A DNA stretch of 14,634 nucleotides from Solirubrobacterales bacterium (GCA_027314825.1 DAHVAB010000019.1:1-14634), one strand, 5' to 3'. Shown: positions 7,761-14,469, numbered from the stretch's first letter. The notes: a model not told the origin generated them from the letters alone. Numbers and translations are program-made.

Positions 7761-7904
7761 CGCCTGCCGCCTGAAGATGTCCCCGACGCCATCTCCCTCA
7801 TACCAACGAAGCTAAGCCCGGCGGGGCTCGCCGTCATTGGGGGAAACTACGCAGCGACGGGTGGCTTTGTCCCGTTTGAGAATCCGCGGAGGCGGCGCGG
7901 GACG

Positions 7905-9233
7905 CTAGGGGCGGTGGTAGGTGGCGTAGGTGACGGCCGCTTCGCCGAGCAGGTCTTTGGTGGAGCCGTACTCGCTCTCGGCGAGTGATGGCTGGAAGCC
8001 GGGGGAGAGCTTGATCGGCTTCTTCAGCGCGTAGGCGACGATCTCGATCGTGTCGGTCTTGCCCTTGGCGGGGCAGATCGGTCCGTAGGCGGCCTTGCCT
8101 TCGCCGTTGGTGCCGACGATCGCGCCCGCGGGGGTCTGGCCGGCGGCGATGCTGCTCGTCGACGGGTTGATGCCGCCGAGCACCCAGCGGATGCCCCCTG
8201 TCGGGGTGCTGTTGGTGTCGTCGATCACGAACAGGACGAGCTCGGAGGCCTTCTTCGGGACGTTGCTGAGCTGCAGCGGCGGGGACGTGCCGGCGCCGTC
8301 GCAGGTGTACTTGGCGGGGATCGGGCCGTTGCGGGTGAAGGCGGGGCTCTGCACCGCGAAGGCGCCGGGGGCCGAGTACACCTCGCCGGTGGAGCTGGAG
8401 CCGCTCTGAGCGCTCGCTTTGCTGGAGGAGCTGCCGGCGCCGGCGCTCGATCCCGAGGAGGAGGCCGAGCTGCCCGCCTTGGCGCTCGAGCTGCCTGCGG
8501 CCGGTTCGGAGAGCGCCGGTTCTCCCGAGCCTTTGTATTGCTTGCAGTCTTCCATCACGTAAGCGGGCTGGCAGCTCGTGCGGGCGCGCCAGCGGGCCTT
8601 GAATTCGCCCTCGAAGCTCGCGAGGGCCGCGTTCGCCTTCCCTTTGGAGGCGGTTGCTCTGATTTCGCCCTTGATCAGGCCGCTCAGCATTTCGACCTTC
8701 ACGCGCATCTGCAGATCCTGCTGGGTCTGCTTGCTCTTGTTGAGGAACGCCTGCAGCTCTCCCTTCTTGGGGAAGCTCTTGTGCTCCAGCGCGGCCAGGC
8801 GCTTAGAGACTTCGGATTCGGTGACGGTGGCGTGTCGGTGGGCGGCTTCGCCGAGCACCCAGCTGGAGGTGATCAGGAAGGCGAGCGCGCGGTGCCCGAT
8901 GTTGCCCTTCGCGCCGTCCGCCGCGTCGACTTCCCGCCAGTGTTCGTAGGCGGACTTGGTGATGGGCGTGCCGGAGACGGACGCGACCGCAGGCGTAGAG
9001 CTCGGCGACTGCTTGCCAGACCCGGGCGTGACGGGGCCGGTGCCCGCGTCGGCGCTGGACGCGGAGCCGGCGGAGCCGGCGGAGCCGGATGCCGAGGCGG
9101 CGGAGCCGGTTGTGGAGGCGCTGCTGCCGCAGCCGGCGAGCAGCGCGGCCAGAGCGCAGGATGCGAGGATCGCGCCGATCCGTCTCGATGGCCTTCGGGC
9201 CGAGCCGCTCGGCCGTTTCGCGGTCATTGTCAT
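7905..9233 (-). CDS. Lipoprotein fusing an SurA-N-like region to a PEBP (YbhB/YbcL) domain
   Basis: The product is 442 residues from the ATG at 9233, with GGAGAG 7 bases upstream. A second ATG at 9227 with AAGGGG is an equally good start. A basic N-terminus and hydrophobic stretch end in the lipobox LLAGC (Cys35), followed by a Ser/Ala/Gly neck encoded partly by repeated GGCGGAGCC units. Residues ~81-235 look like an SurA/PrsA N-terminal chaperone region (VASVSGTPITKSAYEHW) ending in the Cys pair TSCQPAYVMEDC, with no rotamase domain. A second Ser/Ala linker (~245-283) leads to a PEBP domain (~290-442: FTRNGPIPAKYTCDGAGTSPPLQL, LFVIDDTNSTPTGGIRW, YGPICPAKGKT). The usual HW of PEBP ligand sites is RW here. 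It is probably anchored on the outer face of the membrane. The longer open frame upstream is Arg/Pro-rich and is rejected. Confidence 0.85.
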   Translation of the reverse strand: MTMTAKRPSGSARRPSRRIGAILASCALAALLAGCGSSASTTGSAASASGSAGSAGSASSADAGTGPVTPGSGKQSPSSTPAVASVSGTPITKSAYEHWREVDAADGAKGNIGHRALAFLITSSWVLGEAAHRHATVTESEVSKRLAALEHKSFPKKGELQAFLNKSKQTQQDLQMRVKVEMLSGLIKGEIRATASKGKANAALASFEGEFKARWRARTSCQPAYVMEDCKQYKGSGEPALSEPAAGSSSAKAGSSASSSGSSAGAGSSSSKASAQSGSSSTGEVYSAPGAFAVQSPAFTRNGPIPAKYTCDGAGTSPPLQLSNVPKKASELVLFVIDDTNSTPTGGIRWVLGGINPSTSSIAAGQTPAGAIVGTNGEGKAAYGPICPAKGKTDTIEIVAYALKKPIKLSPGFQPSLAESEYGSTKDLLGEAAVTYATYHRP

Positions 9234-9290
9234 CCCCTTGCTCTCCGATCCCCTCGATCTGCGTCTCGTCGCGGAAGCCTGCCGCCGCAC

Positions 9291-9689
9291 ATGAACGGTA
9301 CTCGAAGGTGGAGTAGGCTCGCGCCGGTGAGTCGATCGGCGATAGCACGTTGCGGCACCGCCGCCTTCTGGATCGGGGCGGGGGCCATGCATTTCCTGCG
9401 ACCGCGCTTCTACGAGGCGATCGTGCCGCCGCCCCTGGACCGGCGCAGCCGGGAGGTCGTGGTGGCCAGCGGGATCGCGGAGCTGGCCGGCGGCCTGGCG
9501 GTGGTCTCCGACCGCACGCGCAGGATCGCCCGCCACTGGCTGTTGGCCACCCTGCTCGCCGTGTTCCCGGCGAACGTGTACATGGCCGTGCGGCCGGAGC
9601 GCTTCCGGCGGTTCCCGAGGTCGCTGCTCTGGGCGCGGCTGCCGCTGCAGGCGGTCTTCGCCTGGATGACCTGGCGCGGCACCGAGTAG
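9291..9689 (+). CDS. DoxX-like small integral membrane protein
   Basis: The product is 132 residues from the ATG at 9291, or 120 from the in-frame GTG at 9327. Neither has a good ribosome-binding site: GGAG lies 13 bases before the GTG, and GGAAG 14 before the ATG. The sequence has about four hydrophobic helices and the DoxX-family (COG4270-like) signatures HFLRPRFYEAIVPP, SGIAELAGGLAVV and LLAVFPANVYMAV. The family function is poorly defined. Some DoxX proteins associate with thiol/sulfur redox enzymes, but this short subtype is widespread and often unlinked to them. It is divergent from the lipoprotein gene with only 57 bp between starts, so the two may share a control region. A longer frame running antisense through the lipoprotein gene is a shadow. 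Confidence 0.82.
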   Translation: MNGTRRWSRLAPVSRSAIARCGTAAFWIGAGAMHFLRPRFYEAIVPPPLDRRSREVVVASGIAELAGGLAVVSDRTRRIARHWLLATLLAVFPANVYMAVRPERFRRFPRSLLWARLPLQAVFAWMTWRGTE

Positions 9690-9744
9690 CTGCGGGCCGG
9701 GTGCTGCGGGCCGGTTGCTGCGGGCCGGGTGCTGCGGGCCGCGC
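9689..9744. repeat. 14-bp tandem repeat, four copies
   Basis: Four head-to-tail copies of GCTGCGGGCCGGGT start at the last base of the DoxX-like stop codon: units at 9689-9702, 9703-9716 (one change), 9717-9730 (identical to the first) and 9731-9744 (diverged end). They are non-coding and lie immediately 3' of the gene. Confidence 0.92.
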
Positions 9745-9826
9745 GGCGTGCTCTGCGCGGTACAGCCGGGCCGCCGGCGGCCGCGATGCGCGCGCAGCCT
9801 GTTCGTGGCGCGAAATGGTCGGTGCG

Positions 9827-9905
9827 TTCGCGCGCGCGAAGATGCGGTTGCCCCGTGCCGCGATGCGGTTGCCTGCCGCGGCGGCGCCGTTGCGATGCGT
9901 TTGCC
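9827..9905. repeat. Palindrome followed by three helically phased 12-bp direct repeats
   Basis: A perfect 14-bp palindrome (TTCGCGC / GCGCGAA, 9827-9840) is immediately followed by GATGCGGTTGCC at 9841-9852. An identical copy lies at 9862-9873 and a one-mismatch copy (GATGCGTTTGCC) at 9894-9905. Start-to-start distances are 21 and 32 bases, close to two and three helical turns, so bound proteins would lie on the same DNA face. This resembles a small iteron or multi-site operator. No binding protein is known. Confidence 0.5.
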
Positions 9906-10465
9906 CGGCTCTGTGTGAGGAGGGCGACTGCGAGTCTCGGTGCTCACGCTTTGGCTCTGGAATGCGGAAAAGCAGGCGACGTCCGCGCAGTCTCGCGGCC
10001 CGCGAGCGCGGTCTGCGGCGGTGGGAAGGGGAGGGGGCGGCGGTCGAGCGCTACGGTTGGACTCTCCCTTTCTCCTCAGCCAGCCATTAGCGGCGCGCCA
10101 GCCGCATCACAACCCGCCGGCGGCGGCGGGCACAGCAGATCGGAGCCGGCGGCACATTCGCGCTCGCCGTCGTTTGGCGGGACATGCTCGCCGCGCGCGG
10201 GACTTCCCGGCGGGGCATGTGGGCCTGATCGTCCTGCGGGCCGCTCGTCTCCCACCGTTGCTCGGCGCGCCTGCGGCGCCGACGAGCGTGCGTGGTCGCC
10301 GTGCCGCCAGGTCGCCCGGCGCGCCGCCCGGCACGTCGCTCGGCACGCCCCGCGACGCATCCCGCAGCACCGCTCCACGCCCCCCGGCCGGCCGGCCTCT
10401 CGCGCCTCGCGATTGACCACTTCGCGCCAACTTCTCCTGTCCGGGTCGCCGATCGAGCGCCCCCT

Positions 10466-10491
10466 CCGAGACCCCCTATAGGGGGTCTCGG
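10466..10491. promoter_or_regulatory. Perfect 26-bp palindrome with a C5-TATA-G5 core, possible operator
   Basis: The half-site CCGAGACCCCCTA is followed without a gap by its exact reverse complement TAGGGGGTCTCGG. It lies 118 bp upstream of the ATG of the uncharacterised HTH gene and is the longest perfect palindrome I found in the window. A dimeric regulator binding upstream of the 10609-12286 gene pair is a reasonable reading. The C-tract/G-tract core is reminiscent of CsoR/RcnR-type operators, but no such regulator is in the window. As RNA it would form a stem with only a minimal loop, so it could also act as a terminator or transfer-origin structure. Confidence 0.5.
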
Positions 10492-10596
10492 CCCCGTCGG
10501 CCGTCACGGCTGAGGGTGCTCTCGGCGCGTCCATGCCGTCTCCGCGATCGCGTAGAAGGCCGCAAGCACCACCCACGGCAGCCGCCCCAAGACGCC

Positions 10597-10602
10597 AGGA
10601 GA
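10597..10602 (+). promoter_or_regulatory. Ribosome-binding site that fixes the start at 10609
   Basis: AGGAGA ends 6 bases before the ATG at 10609. It selects this start over an ATG further upstream in the same frame (10516), whose extra residues are Arg/Pro-rich. Confidence 0.75.
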
Positions 10603-10608
10603 TCAGCA

Positions 10609-11562
10609 ATGAGCACGACCGCAGTCTCGCCGCCGCTTCCTCGCCATCCCGCCGGGACGTTCACGCGCCGGGGCGAGAGCGCCGGGCAGCCCGGCAGGGT
10701 CAAGGCACGCGAGCGCACACCCGCTGCCGGCGGGCATGTGATCGCCCGCCATGTCGATCGTGGCGGTCGCCGTCGCGAGGTCGTTCTGCTGGCGGGGGTC
10801 GCGGGCAGCAGGCTGCTGGTCGATCGCGACGAGAGCACCATGACCGACAGGCGGCTGATCGCGCACCTGGCGGCCGACGAGCCGCCGGCCAGCGCGGAGG
10901 CGGCCTGCCGCGCATACCTGAGCGACCCGGACCCGGCCGGCTGCAGGCGCGTGCGCGGCGACGACCTGCGCATCGCGCCGTATGCGGAGCTGGAGGCGAT
11001 GGCCGAGCCACTGGCCCCGGGCGCGAACGGGCCGGACGGCCTGATCGGCCCGGATGGCGAGGAGCTCGCGCTGAGGCTCATCCCGGGCTGCAGCGCCATC
11101 CCGCACCTGCGTTGGTGCGCGGGCGCCGCCGGGAAGTGCCGCCCATGCAGCGTGCGCGAGGTGGTGGGCAGGCTCCAGTGCTACGAGCCGGTGCGTGCGA
11201 TCACCGCGAGCGCGATCCTGAGTCGGTGGGAGGATCGCGAGGTCTCGGTTGCGACGCTCACCGTCGAGCTGCAGCGCCTTGTGGGCAGCCGCACCGTCCT
11301 GAACCGTGGGCTGCGCGAGCGAGCGCTTGCCCTGGTGGCGCGCGGAGAGGTGAGCATGAGCGAGATCGCGCGGCGCTGCGGCCGCGTCAAGCACGACGGC
11401 CATGGCATCGTGAGCGGCGAAACCACCTGGCTGGCGCGCCGTCTCGGCCTGGCCGCGGACGCTCCCGGCAAGGCGCCGAGCCCGTGGGTGCACGCCGACG
11501 TGCTCGCGATCATCGCCCGCGATGGGCTCGGGGTGAGCCCGCGCGAGGTGGAGCTTGGCTGA
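10609..11562 (+). CDS. Uncharacterised protein with a Cys cluster and a C-terminal HTH-like region
   Basis: This 317-residue protein belongs to no family I can name with confidence. After a disordered N-terminus (~1-40), residues ~45-105 form a compact region (REVVLLAGVAGSRLLVDRDE, then DRRLIAHLAADEPP). Residues 161-180 carry Cys161, Cys170, Cys177 and Cys180 (a CxxC at the end), with Cys191 nearby: a plausible zinc or redox site. Residues ~233-282 (LRERALALVARGEVSMSEIARRCGRV, then GETTWLARRLGL) resemble a helix-turn-helix that contains the recognition pattern S-M-S-E-I-A-R-R-C. Its stop overlaps the start of the next gene by 8 bases, so the two are translationally coupled. With the downstream regulator and ATPase, a role in controlling a mobile element is likely but inferred. 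Confidence 0.72.
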   Translation: MSTTAVSPPLPRHPAGTFTRRGESAGQPGRVKARERTPAAGGHVIARHVDRGGRRREVVLLAGVAGSRLLVDRDESTMTDRRLIAHLAADEPPASAEAACRAYLSDPDPAGCRRVRGDDLRIAPYAELEAMAEPLAPGANGPDGLIGPDGEELALRLIPGCSAIPHLRWCAGAAGKCRPCSVREVVGRLQCYEPVRAITASAILSRWEDREVSVATLTVELQRLVGSRTVLNRGLRERALALVARGEVSMSEIARRCGRVKHDGHGIVSGETTWLARRLGLAADAPGKAPSPWVHADVLAIIARDGLGVSPREVELG

Positions 11563-12286
11563 GCCGTCTCCCGGCCGTCGCGATGCCGTCGCGCTCGGCG
11601 GCTCGTCGTCCGCGGGCCTGGCGCCGGCGATCCTTCTGGCCGAGTCCGCCCCCGCTCTCGGCGCCGCGCTCCGCGGCCTGCTGATCGCGGACGGTTACGA
11701 GGTCGGCCTCGCCGGCAGCTCCCGGCACGCCGAGGCGATGCTCGCCCGGCGCGCATGGCGGCTGGCGGTCATCGGCCAGCTGGAGAGCGCGCGCGGCCCC
11801 CTGGACCTGCTCGCGCTGCTGGGCGACGAGGTGCCCGCGCCGGTGATCGGCGCGACAGGAGACCAGCTCGCGCTCGTGCGTGCGTTCGAGGCCGGCGCCG
11901 ACGACTTCATGTCCAGCCCGCCATCGCAGCTGGAGCTGCGCCTGCGTGTCAGAGCGCTGCTGCGCCGCGGCCAGGCGCCCGCCGCCGCCGGCCGGACGAT
12001 CACGGTCGGCGATCTCAGGATCGACAGTCTGCGGCGCACGGTCACGCTGCGCGGTCGCTGTCTCGACCTGCGCAGGCTGGAGTACGAGCTTCTGCTGAGG
12101 CTCGCGGCGGACCCGTCACGCGTGCTGACCAGGCATGAGCTGCTCGCCGAGGTCTGGGGCTACCCCTGCGCGTGCTCCACCCGCACGCTGGACTCCCATG
12201 CCAGCCGGCTGCGGCGCAAGCTGGCCGCCGTCGACGGCGGCCGCTGGGTGCTGAACGTGCGTGCGGTCGGCTACCGGCTGATCTGA
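11555..12286 (+). CDS. OmpR/PhoB-type regulator with a degenerate, Asp-less receiver
   Basis: This 243-residue protein starts at TTG 11555, inside the end of the preceding gene, with GAGG 6 bases upstream. Residues ~25-138 align to a receiver domain but lack its chemistry. The acidic pair is reduced to one Glu (AES, 29-31), the phospho-Asp position in AVIGQL is Gln75, and the conserved Lys in DDFMSSPP is Ser121. Thr101 and the GADD loop remain. Residues ~147-243 are a complete OmpR winged helix (LEYELLLRLAADPSRVLTRHELLAEVWG, SHASRLRRKL, VRAVGYRLI). It should bind DNA without being phosphorylated. No histidine kinase is nearby. It is coupled to the Cys-cluster protein and precedes the ATPase gene, so it is probably the transcription regulator of this module. 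Confidence 0.9.
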   Translation: MAEPSPGRRDAVALGGSSSAGLAPAILLAESAPALGAALRGLLIADGYEVGLAGSSRHAEAMLARRAWRLAVIGQLESARGPLDLLALLGDEVPAPVIGATGDQLALVRAFEAGADDFMSSPPSQLELRLRVRALLRRGQAPAAAGRTITVGDLRIDSLRRTVTLRGRCLDLRRLEYELLLRLAADPSRVLTRHELLAEVWGYPCACSTRTLDSHASRLRRKLAAVDGGRWVLNVRAVGYRLI

Positions 12287-12320
12287 GCGGCTCCGCCCGA
12301 CGCGCCGGCGGCGCCCCGGT

Positions 12321-12518
12321 GCATCCGCGCCTGCCCGGCCCCCGCCCGGAGGCATGAGCGGCGCGATTCGCGCCGATCGCCGTAGCGCATCCGCGCCTGC
12401 CCGGCCCCGCCCGGAGGCGTGAGCGGTGTGATCCCAGCCGACTGCCGCGGTGGGTCCGCGCCTGCCCGGCCACCCCCCCCTGAGGCGTGAGCGCCGTGAT
12501 TCGCGCGGACCGGCGCAG
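12321..12518. repeat. 65-66-bp tandem repeat, three diverged copies
   Basis: Units start at about 12321, 12387 and 12452. Each has TCCGCGCCTGCCCGGCC near its left end, then a C-rich patch, then GAGGCRTGAGCG and a variable G/C region. Copies one and two are closest; copy three carries a longer C-run. Only the first copy retains the perfect hairpin. There are no CRISPR-like unique spacers. Confidence 0.85.
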
Positions 12519-12530
12519 CCGTCCTCCTGA

Positions 12531-12566
12531 GCTTTCCCGGCCGCCCCCGCTTTCCCGGCCGCCCCC
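12531..12566. repeat. Perfect 18-bp tandem duplication
   Basis: GCTTTCCCGGCCGCCCCC occurs twice in direct succession (12531-12548 and 12549-12566) in the gene-free DNA before the ATPase gene. The identity of the two copies indicates a recent slippage-type duplication. Confidence 0.92.
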
Positions 12567-12681
12567 GGCAGCGGGGGGGCCAGATCTGCGCCCGGCGCGA
12601 TCGCCGGACGTCAAGCCGGACGGCGGCCCGCGGGCCGGCCGTCCCCACCACGAGTGGCGGACGGCGGAGGCCGTCTGCCTG

Positions 12682-12689
12682 AAAGGAGG
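12682..12689 (+). promoter_or_regulatory. Near-consensus Shine-Dalgarno of the ATPase gene
   Basis: AAAGGAGG ends 5 bases before the ATG at 12695. It is the strongest ribosome-binding site in the window and fixes the ATPase start. Confidence 0.85.
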
Positions 12690-12694
12690 CAGCA

Positions 12695-14428
12695 ATGCAT
12701 GCCACCTCACCAGGACTCTCGTCGCCGAGCGCGGCGGGAGCCCCGAATCCAGGCGCCACCGGCTCCCCATGGGCCGGCGGCGCTTCGTTCCCGGCCTCGG
12801 GCAGCAGGCCCGGGTTTCCGCCCCATGGGCTCGACGTGCTCCAGCAGCTGCAGGAGCCGCTTCACTGGCTCGCGGGCTCGGTCGAGCACGTCGGCATGGG
12901 GATGCTGGTCGGCTGGCTCGCGCTCCGAGCGATGGAGCGCCTGCAGCTGCGCTGGACGTGGGCGGCCGTGGGCCTCGGCGCGCTGCTGGCGGTCGCGCCG
13001 CAGCCTGGACCCGTCCAGACCGTGCTCGGCACCGCGGCGCTGTTCGCGACATTCAGAGCACGGCGCGCGCACCGGCGGGAGCTCTCCTTCGGCGGAGAGC
13101 TCGCCGAGGCGGCGCAGGCCCGGACCGGGCCGATGCACCTGCTCAGGCAGGGCGCGATGCGCCTGGCGAGCCGCCTGCGGCGTCGCCGGGGCGACTGGCT
13201 CACCGGCGGTGAGCTGATCGTGGGCGAGGACGACCGGCACCGCCCGGTTCGCTTCCCGCTCATCAGTCCGGCAAGCGGACTGCACACCCTGGTCCTGGGC
13301 GCTGCCGGCTCGGGCAAGACGGTCCTGCTGGGCTGGATCGCCGTGCGGGCGATCGAGGCGCGGCTGGCGACGATAGTGGTCGACCCGAAGGGCGATCCGG
13401 CCCTGCGCGAGCGGGTCGCGGCGGCGGCTGCACAGGCGGGCAGGCGCTTCCTGGAGTGGTCTCCGGACGGTCCCACCGTCTACAACCCGTTCGCGGAGGG
13501 AAGTGAGACGGAGATCGCCGACAAGGCGCTGGCAGGCGAGCGGTTCACCGAGCCGCACTACCTTCGCCAGGCTCAGCGCTACCTCGGCCACGCGGTCAGG
13601 GCACTGCATCTGGCCGGCCGCGAGGTCAGCCTGGCTCGGCTGGCCGACCACCTCTATCCGGAGCGGCTGGAGGAGCTGCTTCGCACCCTGCCAGAAGAGC
13701 AGGCGAGACGCTCCTTCGACTACCTGGACTCGCTGAGCACGCGTCAGCGCAGCGACCTCTCCGGGGTGCGAGACCGGCTGTCGATCATGGCGGAGTCGGA
13801 TGTGGGTCGCTGGCTGGATCCCGACACGACCGGGGCCGATCGCTTCGAGCTGCTCGGAGCGATCCGCGAAGGAGCGGTGGTGCTCTTCACGCTGCGCTCC
13901 GACCAGAGGCCCCTGCTCATGCAGATGATGGGCGCCGCGATCGTGCTGGACATGCAGACCGCGACGGCCGCTCTGCAGAGCGCGCCGGTCCCCTCCGTGG
14001 CGGTGATCGACGAGTTCGCCGCGCTCGCCGCCGGCCAGATCGGCGGCCTCTTCGGGAGGGCCAGGGGCGCAGGCATGAGCCTGATCCTCGCAACCCAGGA
14101 GGTCTCCGACCTGCGCACGGCCGGCCGGGACACCCTGCTGGAGCAGGTCACGGGCAACCTCAGCTCGCTGATCTCCTTCCGGCAGACCAACCCGGACTCG
14201 GCCCGCCTCGTCTCCGAGCATTCCGGAGAGCAGGGTGCATGGCGCATGACGCACACCAGCGATGATCGCTGGAGCGCGACCAGGGTCACCGAGAAGCTCG
14301 TGACCCCGGAGCAGATTCGATCGCTGCAGCGCGGTGAGGCCGCGGTGATCGTCCACCAGGGCAGCAACAGGGGCGCCACGCTCGCGCGGATGCTCCCGCC
14401 GGACCACGCTGCCCGTCGCGACCGCTGA
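12695..14428 (+). CDS. TraG/VirD4-like conjugal coupling ATPase (TraM-recognition type)
   Basis: This 577-residue protein is of the VirD4/TraG/HerA-FtsK-like class that couples DNA to a transfer channel. After a Pro/Gly/Ser-rich N-terminus (~1-45) there are hydrophobic segments at ~65-78, 89-100 and 107-120 that can anchor it in the membrane. The P-loop is GAAGSGKT (202-209), followed by IVVDPKGD (227-234). The Walker B is VAVIDEFAAL (435-444), and a LATQEVSDL motif (465-473) matches the coupling-protein sensor region. The C-terminal SLISFRQTNPDSARLVSEHSG resembles the substrate/TraM-recognition part of the family. Length fits the family. No other type IV secretion genes are in the window, so transfer function is inferred. 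The stop overlaps a 7-bp hairpin and a 46-bp tandem repeat begins there. Confidence 0.9.
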   Translation: MHATSPGLSSPSAAGAPNPGATGSPWAGGASFPASGSRPGFPPHGLDVLQQLQEPLHWLAGSVEHVGMGMLVGWLALRAMERLQLRWTWAAVGLGALLAVAPQPGPVQTVLGTAALFATFRARRAHRRELSFGGELAEAAQARTGPMHLLRQGAMRLASRLRRRRGDWLTGGELIVGEDDRHRPVRFPLISPASGLHTLVLGAAGSGKTVLLGWIAVRAIEARLATIVVDPKGDPALRERVAAAAAQAGRRFLEWSPDGPTVYNPFAEGSETEIADKALAGERFTEPHYLRQAQRYLGHAVRALHLAGREVSLARLADHLYPERLEELLRTLPEEQARRSFDYLDSLSTRQRSDLSGVRDRLSIMAESDVGRWLDPDTTGADRFELLGAIREGAVVLFTLRSDQRPLLMQMMGAAIVLDMQTATAALQSAPVPSVAVIDEFAALAAGQIGGLFGRARGAGMSLILATQEVSDLRTAGRDTLLEQVTGNLSSLISFRQTNPDSARLVSEHSGEQGAWRMTHTSDDRWSATRVTEKLVTPEQIRSLQRGEAAVIVHQGSNRGATLARMLPPDHAARRDR

Positions 14429-14437
14429 GCCAGCGGT
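14421..14437 (+). terminator. Hairpin overlapping the ATPase stop codon
   Basis: ACCGCTG (14421-14427) and CAGCGGT (14431-14437) form a perfect 7-bp stem with a 3-base loop that includes the last base of the TGA stop. There is no T-tract, so terminator function is only possible; it may instead stabilise the transcript end. Confidence 0.35.
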
Positions 14438-14469
14438 TGCGTGTCGCTGGGCCTCGGCGGCCTGCCGTT

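Larger units (their letters stand above)
9690..10608. other. Gene-free, repeat- and palindrome-rich region
   Basis: No credible gene lies in these ~920 bases. All frames give Arg/Pro/Gly-rich low-complexity translations without motifs. In order it holds a 14-bp tandem repeat at its left edge, a 14-bp palindrome (9827-9840) abutting three phased 12-bp direct repeats (9841-9905), a GC hairpin (CCCGCCG / CGGCGGG, 10113-10130), further GC-rich imperfect repeats, and a perfect 26-bp palindrome (10466-10491). It lies directly upstream of the mobile-element-like gene module. It could be a control region, a replication or transfer origin, or simply degenerate non-coding DNA. Confidence 0.6.
12287..12694. 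other. Repeat-filled intergenic region before the ATPase gene
   Basis: About 408 bases without a gene. It is mostly filled by a 65-bp tandem repeat, then an 18-bp tandem duplication, then a G/C-rich stretch with a run of seven Gs, and finally the ribosome-binding site of the ATPase gene. A hairpin in the first 65-bp unit (CGGCGCGA-T-TCGCGCCG, 12359-12375) could terminate transcription of the regulator gene. No promoter motif was recognised. Confidence 0.65.

Noticed and set aside
6369..7988. Long plus-strand open frame opposite the sulfide:quinone oxidoreductase
   Set aside because: Its translation is Gly/Ala/Val/Arg-rich with no motif, whereas the opposite strand encodes a complete flavoprotein.
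9234..9947. N-terminal extension of the lipoprotein frame
   Set aside because: It is Arg/Pro/His-rich, would bury the signal peptide and lipobox inside the protein, and runs through the divergent DoxX-like gene. The ATG at 9233 has its own ribosome-binding site.
9729..10481. Overlapping open frames on both strands in the gene-free region
   Set aside because: Translations are Arg/Pro/Cys-rich low complexity, with no ribosome-binding site and no domain; they reflect the scarcity of stop codons in GC-rich DNA.
10466..10491. Definite CsoR/RcnR metal-sensor operator
   Set aside because: The C-tract/G-tract core is suggestive, but no CsoR-family regulator or metal transporter is in the window, so only a generic operator call is made.
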